A program made the position numbers and the translations under genes. A DNA stretch of 64,000 nucleotides from a virus. Under the pieces are notes generated by a model that made no database searches, was not told where the DNA came from, and saw nothing but the letters and a program-made list of their open reading frames with translations. Below, in pieces: positions 22,738-30,382 of the stretch (positions within the stretch are counted from its first letter, which is position 1; each line of letters opens with the position of its first letter). The stretch covers positions 1-64,000 of IMG/VR virus record IMGVR_UViG_3300037246_001058; one strand, written 5' to 3'.

Positions 22738-22905
22738 ATGGAACAGAGCAGAGAGTACTGTTGCGCTTGCGGGATGGTGTGGCCATGTGCTACACCGGGA
22801 GCCAAGCACATGAGTACGGGTGAGCTTGAAGCAAGGGCCAAGACCACCGAGCGTAAGCAGCAGATCATGTCAGAATTCAGGAAGTCAAGCAGAAAGAGGA
22901 GATGA
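22738..22905 (+). CDS. small Cys-containing basic protein
   Basis: 55 aa, AAGGAG site. CCACGMVWPC at residues 8-17 may bind a metal; the C-terminal half is a basic helix (RKQQIMSEFRKSSRKRR). First gene after the divergent operator. Unknown. Confidence 0.55.
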   Translation: MEQSREYCCACGMVWPCATPGAKHMSTGELEARAKTTERKQQIMSEFRKSSRKRR

Positions 22906-23231
22906 TGAGCAACGAACTAAACAAGGACCAACCGTACCAATTCATGGTGGGTATGATACCCGGACGGAACCGCGAGAAGCGCAAGCCACTCGGGTGCGTA
23001 GTCATCATGGCAGACAGCGTGGACCTGGCATGGGGCCTGTTCCGCAGACAGGAGGGATACAAGTGGGACATCGTTGAGCTACAGCCAACGTCACCGGCAG
23101 GCAAATTTCTCAAGCGTCTCGGCCATGCCGACCGCAACAGGGAAGGCGAGGCACATGACAGAAAATACGAACGACAACTCCGAGCAACCAACAGGCGACG
23201 AGCGATTGCCCGACAAAATAAGGTGCGTTGA
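22902..23231 (+). CDS. hypothetical protein
   Basis: 109 aa, AGGAG site, overlapping ATGATGA start. N-terminal part includes LGCVVIMADSVDLAWGLFRR; C-terminus is Arg-rich and overlaps the next gene by 77 nt. No family recognised. Confidence 0.6.
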   Translation: MMSNELNKDQPYQFMVGMIPGRNREKRKPLGCVVIMADSVDLAWGLFRRQEGYKWDIVELQPTSPAGKFLKRLGHADRNREGEAHDRKYERQLRATNRRRAIARQNKVR

Positions 23232-23475
23232 CTGCAATGATGAGATGTCATTTGAAGATAGGATGGCAGGGTTGTGGTACATCGACAGATGGTGTATAGA
23301 TTGTGTCAAGAAGGAGGATGAGCGTAGCCTACGTGAGGATACGTTCGATGGAACGGAGATCACGTTCCGCAAGCCACGGTACCTTCACCCGGAGTCGGAG
23401 TGGAGGGAGGACACTGAGTTCACGGCAATAGATGCAATGATGAAGGACCTCATCGAGAAGGGTAGGAAGAGTTAA
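23155..23475 (+). CDS. zinc-finger hypothetical protein
   Basis: 106 aa, GGAAGG site. CVDCNDEMSFED and RWCIDCVKKED give two CxxC pairs about 20 residues apart (treble-clef or ribbon type); acidic C-terminus. Possibly a nucleic-acid or protein adaptor. Confidence 0.6.
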   Translation: MTENTNDNSEQPTGDERLPDKIRCVDCNDEMSFEDRMAGLWYIDRWCIDCVKKEDERSLREDTFDGTEITFRKPRYLHPESEWREDTEFTAIDAMMKDLIEKGRKS

Positions 23476-23693
23476 TGCCGAAGTTTGGTACAATAGGTAG
23501 GAACGGCAAGGAGTGGCGGACGATGTTCGACGCCGCAACAGGTGTAGAAACAGGCATGGAGGTAGACGAGGCACTTGGCATCGTGCTAGAGCTTGCAAGG
23601 GATGCCGATGGACCGTATGCATACAATGAGAACGCAGAGGCACTCGGAATTGTCGAGCGCCTGAGATTTTTTATCGAAAAGGAAGAAGGATAA
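23475..23693 (+). CDS. hypothetical protein
   Basis: 72 aa; stop-start overlap with the upstream gene (taATG). Helical C-terminus (AEALGIVERLRFFIEKEEG). Repeated EALGIV motif at two places suggests an internal duplication. No family recognised. Confidence 0.6.
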   Translation: MPKFGTIGRNGKEWRTMFDAATGVETGMEVDEALGIVLELARDADGPYAYNENAEALGIVERLRFFIEKEEG

Positions 23694-23694
23694 T

Positions 23695-24624
23695 ATGAAT
23701 ACACTTACCAAGAACAAGACACGTGGTGGCATCAGCGAGACGCACATGCTGGCGGAGTTGAACCTCAAGCTCCCGTCCGGTACGGCACGCAACAAGAAGC
23801 TCGAACAGGAAGCAGAGCAGAAGCATGGCGTGACCGACGCCAACCGTGTGCGTGCAGTCGTTGACGTGTACAACACGGACTTCCTCAAGTCAGTGCGGAA
23901 GATCCATGCTGGCCTGCGCAACATGTTCAGTGCTACCACACTGCCATGGTCTGAACGGGGGCAGCGCTTGGTTGCCAACGAACAGATGAAGATGCTCAAG
24001 GCAGAGATCGACAAGTGCAAGATCGAGGCGAGCGCAGCATGGAAGCAATTCTGTGATGAGCTGGACCACCACAAGGCACGGGACAAGCAGGTGCTTGGTA
24101 CCCTGTTCGATGAGTCACTCTACCCCTCGAAGGAGGAGTTGGATGGCCGCCACTCAATCGAGATCGTCTTCGCTGCGGTGCCCGATGCCGAGCATGATGT
24201 TCGTGCGGGATGGGATCAGGATACGATCGACACGTACCAGACTCAGGTCATCTCGAAAGAGAAGGTGCGCACCACCAAGGCACTGAAGGTGCTGAACAAG
24301 AGAGCCTACGACATGGTGTCGCGGGTTGCGGATCGCATGGCGAAGTACGATGGTACTCGTACCGGATCGTACAATGACTCGCTCATCCCGAACGTCAAGG
24401 ACATCATGGAGATGTGTAAGATGTTCAACTTGAACGACGACCCGGAGATGAAGAAGTGGACCGAGGAGATGGCAGTCAACATCACTAGAGTATCCTCTCA
24501 GGACCTTCGGGATAACCCCGAGCTGCGCAAGGAGATCGGCGGTAACGCTGACAGACTGGCGAAGAAGATCCAGAAGAGTGCACTGGGTGGGTTTGGCACG
24601 GCGCCCGAACTGCCGGCAGACTGA
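23695..24624 (+). CDS. DUF3150-like protein of the MoxR/VWA module
   Basis: 309 aa, AAGGATA site. Almost all helical, with long charged helices in the middle (about 90-130) and IEIVFAAVPDAEHDVRAGW. Size, composition and position resemble DUF3150 proteins that accompany CobS-like ATPases and CobT-like VWA proteins on plasmids and phages. Probably a substrate or adaptor for the ATPase at 24876. The family call rests on resemblance and context, not on a search. Confidence 0.5.
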   Translation: MNTLTKNKTRGGISETHMLAELNLKLPSGTARNKKLEQEAEQKHGVTDANRVRAVVDVYNTDFLKSVRKIHAGLRNMFSATTLPWSERGQRLVANEQMKMLKAEIDKCKIEASAAWKQFCDELDHHKARDKQVLGTLFDESLYPSKEELDGRHSIEIVFAAVPDAEHDVRAGWDQDTIDTYQTQVISKEKVRTTKALKVLNKRAYDMVSRVADRMAKYDGTRTGSYNDSLIPNVKDIMEMCKMFNLNDDPEMKKWTEEMAVNITRVSSQDLRDNPELRKEIGGNADRLAKKIQKSALGGFGTAPELPAD

Positions 24625-24785
24625 TGCCTAACGTGATACCGGAAGAGGTTAAGTACGCGATGAAAGACATCGTGAATGATGCTCACGACCTAGAGGATGG
24701 ACCGTCAATGTTCATGCTCGTTAGGCGTGAGTCTATCCAGCTACTGGAGCTGCTACTCAAGGAGTACGAGAGAGAAGAGGGTTGA
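24624..24785 (+). CDS. small helical hypothetical protein
   Basis: 53 aa; start overlaps the upstream stop (TGATG). Helical and acidic, ends LLELLLKEYEREEG. Its stop overlaps the -35 box of the next promoter. Confidence 0.55.
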   Translation: MPNVIPEEVKYAMKDIVNDAHDLEDGPSMFMLVRRESIQLLELLLKEYEREEG

Positions 24786-24810
24786 CAGAGACTATCAACT
24801 ACTGTATACT
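24782..24810 (+). promoter_or_regulatory. consensus sigma70 promoter
   Basis: TTGACA, 17 bp, TATACT: perfect -35, near-perfect -10, ideal spacing. It drives the ATPase/VWA genes from 24876, with palindrome copy 13 in the leader. It implies transcription by host sigma70 RNA polymerase. Confidence 0.85.
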
Positions 24811-24836
24811 ACGCCTAACGTAGAAGCAAGGGGTTG

Positions 24837-24851
24837 GGGTCCACTGGACCC
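24837..24851 (+). repeat. early palindrome copy 13 (GGGTCCACTGGACCC)
   Basis: Sits in the leader about 20 nt after the expected start of transcription. Both inner stem bases differ from the main form but still pair (C-G for T-A). Confidence 0.9.
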
Positions 24852-24875
24852 TGACCCCGGACAAGGAAGACAAGC

Positions 24876-25931
24876 ATGAGTATTGATTACATGGAAGCAG
24901 CCGAGCTTTGCCGGGTGTCGCAGGAGAAGGGCGCACCGGGGGAGCACGTACACCTGATGCTCTCGGGTCACCCGGGCGTCGGTAAGAATCATCTGTGGCA
25001 GAAGTTTGCTGACCTCATCAACTACAAGTTGACGGTCATCATTCTTACCAACGAGGACAACCTTGACATCGGTGGTATGTGGGCACCCAACTTTGAGGAC
25101 GGGAAGCTCTGCCATCTCATGACCGACAGGTTCATGGGCAAGAACATACCGAAGGGGTTCAAGGGGGAGATCATCCTGTTCGATGAGATTGGCAACGCAC
25201 CACACATGCAGACCGCCATCCTCTCTATCGTAGAGGACCGTAGGCACAACGGAAAGCCCGTTGGCAAGAACGTCATCTTTGGATTCAGTACCAACCTGGC
25301 CGACGCAGGGTGTGGCGCAAGCCGCATCAACAACGCACTGCAGGCACGCATACTCAACTTCGTAGTGGAGCCGGAGTATGACAAGTGGATCGACTGGGCC
25401 CTGGATAACGAGCTGCATCCCAAGATCCTCACGTGGCTACACTACAGCAAGCATAGCTTGCATGGCTTCGACCCTAAGTCGAAGGAGTTCGGGCAGCCCA
25501 ACCCTCGGTCATGGCACAAGCTGTCTGGACTGATGCATCAGGGCCCATCGGATGAGATGTTCAAGCAGGTGGCCGTTGGTATGATCGGCAGCGTGGAAGG
25601 CATGAAGTTCATTGGCTTCACGCAGCTGGACGAGGGGCTCACGTCTGTGTTCGATGTGCTCGCCAACCCGGAGGAGTGCAACATCCCAGTCGGGGACGTA
25701 AGCTCACAGTACGCTATCGTGAGTAACATCTCGGCATGGATGATGGGTCAGCGTAGGCTGAAGATCGAGGTGACCCTCGAAGAGAAGGAGGCCTTCATCA
25801 CATTCCTCCGTCGGTTCACGGACCCGCTTGCGGTGTTCGGGTTCAGGCTGTTGGATAAGATGAACCCTGAGTTCAGCAAGTGCAAGGCGTACTCGCAGTT
25901 CACCATCGACTACCAAGGGACGGATATGTAA
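24876..25931 (+). CDS. MoxR/CobS-type AAA+ ATPase with unusual Walker A
   Basis: 351 aa. Walker A is GHPGVGKN (31-38), with Asn where Ser/Thr normally binds Mg2+. Walker B is ILFDE (100-104), a sensor-1-like FSTN follows, and RINNALQARIL may hold the arginine finger. The rest resembles MoxR/CobS chaperone ATPases that work with VWA proteins to remodel or metallate a target. The partner at 26223 carries the VWA domain. Whether Asn lowers ATP hydrolysis is open. AAGGAAG site; stop overlaps the next ATG. Confidence 0.8.
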   Translation: MSIDYMEAAELCRVSQEKGAPGEHVHLMLSGHPGVGKNHLWQKFADLINYKLTVIILTNEDNLDIGGMWAPNFEDGKLCHLMTDRFMGKNIPKGFKGEIILFDEIGNAPHMQTAILSIVEDRRHNGKPVGKNVIFGFSTNLADAGCGASRINNALQARILNFVVEPEYDKWIDWALDNELHPKILTWLHYSKHSLHGFDPKSKEFGQPNPRSWHKLSGLMHQGPSDEMFKQVAVGMIGSVEGMKFIGFTQLDEGLTSVFDVLANPEECNIPVGDVSSQYAIVSNISAWMMGQRRLKIEVTLEEKEAFITFLRRFTDPLAVFGFRLLDKMNPEFSKCKAYSQFTIDYQGTDM

Positions 25932-26221
25932 TGGAGATAAGAACCGGGTGGTGCAGCAGGACTAATAGTGCGTGGTTTGTCACAGACTGTGGCCGTACAG
26001 ATAGGTACGCCTTCTGCCATGCAGGGCTCGATGAGTGGATCATCCCACCGGGTGTGCGCGTACGCCTGGTTCTGAGTAGCGTCGAGGTGGAGGGTGCGGC
26101 ATGCGGGACACCTGCAGCGAGGTACGCCTCGATGTACATCACTGAACGTGTCCGCGCCCAAGGCTGGAGCACATGGAGCCGTCTGTGGTGGTGGCCTGAG
26201 ATTGAAGAGGAAGGAAAGTAA
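25931..26221 (+). CDS. hypothetical protein between ATPase and VWA genes
   Basis: 96 aa, TAATG overlap with the ATPase stop. Five Cys and eight Trp; ends RLWWWPEIEEEGK. Position makes it a likely module member. No family recognised. Confidence 0.6.
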   Translation: MEIRTGWCSRTNSAWFVTDCGRTDRYAFCHAGLDEWIIPPGVRVRLVLSSVEVEGAACGTPAARYASMYITERVRAQGWSTWSRLWWWPEIEEEGK

Positions 26222-26222
26222 C

Positions 26223-27710
26223 ATGCAACCTATGCCTAAGGAAGCCTTCAAGATCCTCAAGTTGGAGATCGCAGAGGTCAACTACTACGTGAAGCAGGTC
26301 GAGCGGGTGCGCATTGCATCCATCGAACGCGAGCCATTCCTGGCTACGTTCGGGTTCGAGATGGAGATCGTAATAACCAACTACTATTGGGGTCGCGAGG
26401 TACCAACGTGTGCGACAGACGGCAAGACGTTTGCTTGCAACCCAACGTGGTACATGCAGCGTACTGTGGGAGGACGCATCACTGTGTTTGCTCACGAGTT
26501 GTTTCATGCGGCACTGGGGCACTGCCTCCGTCGCATGGGGCGTGACCCTGATTGGTGGAACGTAGCGTGCGATCACGAAGTGAACAATCTCATCGTTGCT
26601 AGTGGCAAGTATGAGATCCCATCGGGTCAGCCGGGTGACTCTTGGTGTTACGACGCCAAGTACCGGGGCTGGGTAGCGGAGCGTATCTTCGATGACCTAG
26701 TCAAGGACCTGAACCAAGCACCCGACAACGGTCAGCCTGGCGAGGGGGGTAGCACTCCACTGTCCGGTGACGAGCAGCAACAGGGTCCAGCAGACCCCAA
26801 GGAGGACGATGATGAACAGCAGAGCGACAAGACGGAAGATTCAGGGTCTTCGTCGAAAGATGCAGAAGCTCAAGCGGATGCGGAATCGGACGGGGGAAAA
26901 CAAGACTCTGACTCGGCTGATGCTGCAGGCAAAGACAGAGGAAACACTGGCAGCAAGTACGGTCCGGCGCCGGAAGCGGGGCTGGTCATAGATCAGCGCA
27001 ACGCTGATGGTACCGAGATGGACAAGCAGCAAGTAAAGGAAGCGCTGCAAGAGTTGGCTAAGAAATGTGAGATCGGCAAGCTCGCTGAGATCACAGCCGG
27101 TACCGACACCAGCGTCGGAGCCTCCATCTCAATGGAGAAGATGATGGGCACCGAGTTGGACTGGGAGGATCAGCTTGGGCAGTTCTTTCAGAGCAAGGGG
27201 ATCCCAGCGGGTGATACGTGGAAACGTCTCAGCCGTCGGGGCCTGGCCAACAAGCTGTACATCCCTGGCAAGAGGTATCATGGCATAGAATGGATGGTGT
27301 TCGCCTATGACGTGAGCTACTCGATGGATCGTGACTCGCTCAAGTTGCTGAACGATGCGATGGACGGCGCACGCCAGAAGTACGGGGTGCAACGGGTCAC
27401 CATCCTGCCATTCAACACCATCATACTCAAGGATCAGATCAAGGAGATCGGACTTGAGGATGAGTTCCCCACTCGTTGGGACGTAGGCGGAGGCACCGCA
27501 TTCAAGGGTGTCTTCAATTGGGTTCGCAGGCAGGAGGGGAAGCCTGATGGTATCATAGTGTTCACTGACATGGGGTCACGTGAGTACGGCGAGGAAGTGT
27601 ACGGTGTGCCCACTCTCTGGGCATCCAGCGAGCCCTTCTGGACCATCAACGGCAGCACCAATCACCCCCCGTTCGGAGAGATGCTGGAGATTGATCGTGG
27701 AAAACGGTAG
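26223..27710 (+). CDS. VWA-like/metallopeptidase protein (DUF2201 type)
   Basis: 495 aa, GAGGAAGGAA site. N-terminal domain has the zinc-protease motif HELFHAALGH (91-100) and DHEVNN (about 118). A low-complexity acidic linker spans about 170-255. The C-terminal VWA-like domain has the MIDAS start DVSYS (363-367), then VTILPFNT and GGGTAFKGVFNWV, and IIVFTDMGS. This layout is that of putative metallopeptidase/VWA proteins paired with MoxR ATPases. The linker contains palindrome copy 14 and a nested frame. It may process or load a phage or host target. Confidence 0.8.
   Translation: MQPMPKEAFKILKLEIAEVNYYVKQVERVRIASIEREPFLATFGFEMEIVITNYYWGREVPTCATDGKTFACNPTWYMQRTVGGRITVFAHELFHAALGHCLRRMGRDPDWWNVACDHEVNNLIVASGKYEIPSGQPGDSWCYDAKYRGWVAERIFDDLVKDLNQAPDNGQPGEGGSTPLSGDEQQQGPADPKEDDDEQQSDKTEDSGSSSKDAEAQADAESDGGKQDSDSADAAGKDRGNTGSKYGPAPEAGLVIDQRNADGTEMDKQQVKEALQELAKKCEIGKLAEITAGTDTSVGASISMEKMMGTELDWEDQLGQFFQSKGIPAGDTWKRLSRRGLANKLYIPGKRYHGIEWMVFAYDVSYSMDRDSLKLLNDAMDGARQKYGVQRVTILPFNTIILKDQIKEIGLEDEFPTRWDVGGGTAFKGVFNWVRRQEGKPDGIIVFTDMGSREYGEEVYGVPTLWASSEPFWTINGSTNHPPFGEMLEIDRGKR
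26783..26797 (+). repeat. palindrome copy 14, inside the VWA gene (GGGTCCAGCAGACCC)
   Basis: Encodes QGPADP in the acidic linker; followed by AAGGAGG and ATGATG, exactly like an intergenic copy. Confidence 0.8.
26809..26991 (+). CDS. nested out-of-frame basic ORF candidate
   Basis: 60 aa in the +1 frame of the VWA linker, starting ATGATG after AAGGAGG and palindrome copy 14. Very basic (RRKIQGLRRKMQKLKRMRNR ... RRRKRGWS). The basic composition is an expected by-product of an acidic linker read in +1, so this may be chance; the ribosome site is the best argument for it. Confidence 0.25.
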   Translation: MMNSRATRRKIQGLRRKMQKLKRMRNRTGENKTLTRLMLQAKTEETLAASTVRRRKRGWS

Positions 27711-28158
27711 GATAAAGTTCGAGGCGATGAAGAAGCTCAAGCTAGAGAACAGGGAGCTACGCAACCGGCTTGATGCGTCACGGGCACTGTCAAAGAAGCT
27801 GAAACTCAGGCTAGGTCGGTGCCAGCACCGGGAGAGGTGGGCAGCGGAGAACGCCAACTCACTGAGGTTCCGCATATCCAGGGCGATCGAGAGCATCACG
27901 GCGGTGCGACTCGGGTTCCACGGCGGTAACAAGCAACCGGAACACGGGTTCAATGTAATACTAGGGAAGTGCGCTACGTGTCGCGGCGGTGGCGGACGCC
28001 TCATCTGCGAGGATGAATGCGAAGACCTGGGGCTTGGGTACAACGAGTACGTGCCCAAATTCCACTGCACATCACAGGGCAGAGAGTACTGGTGCGAGGA
28101 CTGCATAGGTGTAGGTCACACCCTGTCAGTACTAGACTACATAAACAAGGAGTATTAG
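27697..28158 (+). CDS. coiled-coil plus Cys-rich (zinc) protein
   Basis: 153 aa from GTG with GGAG 7 nt upstream; an ATG at 27727 would give 143 aa. Basic coiled coil at about 10-55 (KLKLENRELRNRLDASRALS), then CATCRGGGGRLICEDEC and FHCTSQGREYWCEDCIG, with spacing like DnaJ-type or treble-clef zinc sites. Directly follows the VWA gene. Possibly an adaptor of that module. Confidence 0.6.
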   Translation: MENGRIKFEAMKKLKLENRELRNRLDASRALSKKLKLRLGRCQHRERWAAENANSLRFRISRAIESITAVRLGFHGGNKQPEHGFNVILGKCATCRGGGGRLICEDECEDLGLGYNEYVPKFHCTSQGREYWCEDCIGVGHTLSVLDYINKEY

Positions 28159-28515
28159 ATGGACGCTATCCCAGACACAGGATCACATATATCTGAAGGG
28201 GTTGAGGGCTTCGACCCCGACGAGCAGGCCTACTGCGAGAAGATCACCAAGCTGGCGAAGGACGTCAGCATGGAGTACCAGGGCTGGGAGTCGGTGCACA
28301 AGCTGGCTGACGTGGCGAACGAAGTCATCAAGGCGAAGGGGAACGACACTGTGGTCACCACCCGTGTGTATTTCTTCTGCCTGTCTTGGTTGGCAGGAGC
28401 CATGTCGGTGGCGGAGAGCGGGGAGTACGTCAAGAGGAAGTCTTTGACTATGACTCACTGTGCCCTTGCTTTCATTGCCGGAGCTGCTATCATAACAATC
28501 TACGAATGGATGTGA
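28159..28515 (+). CDS. tail-anchored membrane protein
   Basis: 118 aa, AAGGAG site just before the previous stop. Acidic soluble part, weak hydrophobic segment near 70-82, and a clear span at about 97-115 (HCALAFIAGAAIITIYEWM). Unknown. Confidence 0.6.
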   Translation: MDAIPDTGSHISEGVEGFDPDEQAYCEKITKLAKDVSMEYQGWESVHKLADVANEVIKAKGNDTVVTTRVYFFCLSWLAGAMSVAESGEYVKRKSLTMTHCALAFIAGAAIITIYEWM

Positions 28516-28526
28516 AAGGAACAGCG

Positions 28527-28871
28527 ATGAACGACAGTAATGTGACAGAGATGGAGGCACACCTTCGGGATCAGCGAGACAACCTGTTCGCTGAACGGAA
28601 CATCGTGGTCGCCATGCTCTCCAAGGTCTTCCCGTCAGTGCTCGCCTACCACTCGGCGGATGAGAACGGTGACGATGGGGCCAACGGATACGATGGGTAC
28701 GTAGTGTACATCCTCTTGCCCACCGGGCAGATCAGTTTCCATATCGGGAGCGACGTCCGGTCATCGTGGTTCGAGCACTTGCAGGTCAGCAACATCCCGG
28801 TGTGGGATCATCACGACTCGGACACGAAGTGGGAGCGGGTGGTTGCATACCTGAACGGCGAGGTATCATGA
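28527..28871 (+). CDS. hypothetical protein
   Basis: 114 aa, AAAGGAAC site. Helical start then beta-rich core (GYVVYILLPTGQISFHIGSDV). Overlaps the next ATG. No family recognised. Confidence 0.6.
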   Translation: MNDSNVTEMEAHLRDQRDNLFAERNIVVAMLSKVFPSVLAYHSADENGDDGANGYDGYVVYILLPTGQISFHIGSDVRSSWFEHLQVSNIPVWDHHDSDTKWERVVAYLNGEVS

Positions 28872-29062
28872 GGCCAGTCAAGCTAGTCAAGCGACTACAC
28901 AAAGAGAAGCTCACAGAGATAGCCAAGACAAGGGCGATGGCGTCAGCGTCAACTGGCAACCTGAACGCCCAGCTTGCAAGGCTGGACAGGGAGAGGCTTG
29001 AGCTAGAGATAGAAATGTATGGGGACTGGGCCCCCAAGGATAGGAGTCAAGACGATGAATGA
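28868..29062 (+). CDS. small coiled-coil protein
   Basis: 64 aa, basic N-terminus and a helical stretch (LNAQLARLDRERLELEIEM) with heptad-like Leu. ATGA coupling. Unknown. Confidence 0.6.
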   Translation: MRPVKLVKRLHKEKLTEIAKTRAMASASTGNLNAQLARLDRERLELEIEMYGDWAPKDRSQDDE

Positions 29063-29405
29063 AGATAGGTGTAGGTTCACGGACTGCCCGACCACGAACA
29101 GGATGGCGGATGGCGATGAGGCGATCACCTGTTCGACATGCCGCCAAGTGATGGGGCTGTTGCCACTGAAGGACTTGTTCGATGCGAGCCAGCGTCGAGC
29201 AACGGGTGACTTCATTGACATCCTGCACTTCCTTAGGCAGCTGGCTGACAAGGATCCGGGGGCGACGTTCCAGTCGGTGCTGTCCGCTGTGCTGGAGCAA
29301 GTCTATTGCAACACTGGCAAGTGGTACGACCCGGACCTCGAAGAGGTGCACAACGATGAGTTCCTTGACGCACTGCAGGACCTACTAGGGAGAGAACATC
29401 CATGA
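29055..29405 (+). CDS. hypothetical protein with zinc-type N-terminus
   Basis: 116 aa. CRFTDC and CSTCRQ give Cys pairs about 20 residues apart; the C-terminal part is helical and acidic. TAGGAG site. Possibly a small metal-stabilised adaptor. Confidence 0.6.
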   Translation: MNEDRCRFTDCPTTNRMADGDEAITCSTCRQVMGLLPLKDLFDASQRRATGDFIDILHFLRQLADKDPGATFQSVLSAVLEQVYCNTGKWYDPDLEEVHNDEFLDALQDLLGREHP

Positions 29406-29560
29406 AGAATCTGACGATCGAGATAGCTAACGTCAAGCGGCTGATGGACGTGGCACGCAACGACCTGAGGGCAGCCAAGGTCACGCTTGACGCAGCCGCC
29501 ATACACTTGACGGCACTAGAGTATGACATCCAAAAGGAAATGGAGAACGAAGATGAGTAG
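29402..29560 (+). CDS. small coiled-coil mini-protein
   Basis: 52 aa, helical throughout (VKRLMDVARNDLRAAKVTLD). Coupled by overlaps with both neighbours. Confidence 0.55.
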   Translation: MKNLTIEIANVKRLMDVARNDLRAAKVTLDAAAIHLTALEYDIQKEMENEDE

Positions 29561-29849
29561 CGTAAAGAACCGGACACTGGGAGTGAACCTCCCGAGAGGC
29601 GAGGCGGGTGACCGCATCGAGGCAGCACTGCAGCTCATGCGTGAGGAGGAGGACCGCTCGATGAGCAACCTCCTGCTTCACATCATACGTCAGGCTATCG
29701 TCAAGCGTGACGTCGAGTTCCATGAGGAGGTACTCAAGCGTGCCCCGCAGTACTCCCGCATCATTGAGGAAGAGAACCCATGGGATGACAACTGCGAACC
29801 CATCCTTGAGGCCAACGATGACCGCTGGGGTGACGGGGAGCCGGGCTGA
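29553..29849 (+). CDS. ribbon-helix-helix-like protein
   Basis: 98 aa. RTLGVNLPRGEAGDRIEAA followed by LMREEEDRSMSNLLLHIIRQ matches the strand, turn, helix, turn, helix order of RHH repressors (beta strand at about 6-12, helices at about 18-33 and 37-49). The tail is acidic. RHH dimers bind palindromes, so this is a candidate reader of the early repeats or the 22.69-kb operator. Family assigned by pattern only. Confidence 0.5.
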   Translation: MSSVKNRTLGVNLPRGEAGDRIEAALQLMREEEDRSMSNLLLHIIRQAIVKRDVEFHEEVLKRAPQYSRIIEEENPWDDNCEPILEANDDRWGDGEPG

Positions 29850-30382
29850 TGGGCTCATTCAACTTCGGCGCCCCGAGGATACCGGGGTTCAAGAAGAAGG
29901 TCGGTGCATGGACGGAGCCCAAGCGGGGCGACACTCCCATCCTGCCGGATGATATCATAGACATCGCTGCCATGTACTACATCGACGACGATAGCCTAGT
30001 GTACATCGGCAAGCGGTACGACGTGGGTCCGAAGGAGATCCGTTCGATCGTCAACGGATTCAACTTCGGCAAGGACTGGTCGAAGGCGTGCGTCCAACTC
30101 ATCTCGGAGGGCCACACACTCGTTCGGTCCAAGCTATTGAGGGAGGAGGACAAGCGGGCCACGAGGGGAGCGCTGCGAACCAAGCCCCTCACAATGGAGA
30201 CTGTGCGCAGCATACGCTTGATGCACATGGCCGGAGTGGAGCTTGAGGAGATCGTAAGGAAGACTGGACTCAAGACGTACCGAGTACGCTCTATCCTACG
30301 GAACGATACGTTCAAGCAGGATGAGTACAAGCCCCCGGGCTGGCGCATGGACACAACCAACTGGAGAAAAGACAGTGACTGA
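29849..30382 (+). CDS. double helix-turn-helix DNA-binding protein
   Basis: 177 aa. Two similar HTH-like units: IDIAAMYYIDDDSLVYIGKR then YDVGPKEIRSIVNG (about 37-70), and VRSIRLMHMAGVELEEIVRK then TGLKTYRVRSILRND (about 118-152). A basic linker joins them. Likely a DNA-binding regulator that contacts a two-part site; could be an endonuclease-associated domain without its nuclease. Start overlaps the upstream stop. Confidence 0.6.
   Translation: MGSFNFGAPRIPGFKKKVGAWTEPKRGDTPILPDDIIDIAAMYYIDDDSLVYIGKRYDVGPKEIRSIVNGFNFGKDWSKACVQLISEGHTLVRSKLLREEDKRATRGALRTKPLTMETVRSIRLMHMAGVELEEIVRKTGLKTYRVRSILRNDTFKQDEYKPPGWRMDTTNWRKDSD

Noticed and set aside
13607-26797. Early palindrome array as a CRISPR array
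   Set aside because: Repeats are 15 bp, separated by hundreds to thousands of bases of coding DNA, with no spacers or cas genes; the Cas4-like nuclease belongs to a recombination cassette.
28159-28515. 28.2-28.5 kb gene as a holin
   Set aside because: It has one clear membrane span and lies in the early block, away from the lysis genes at 63 kb.
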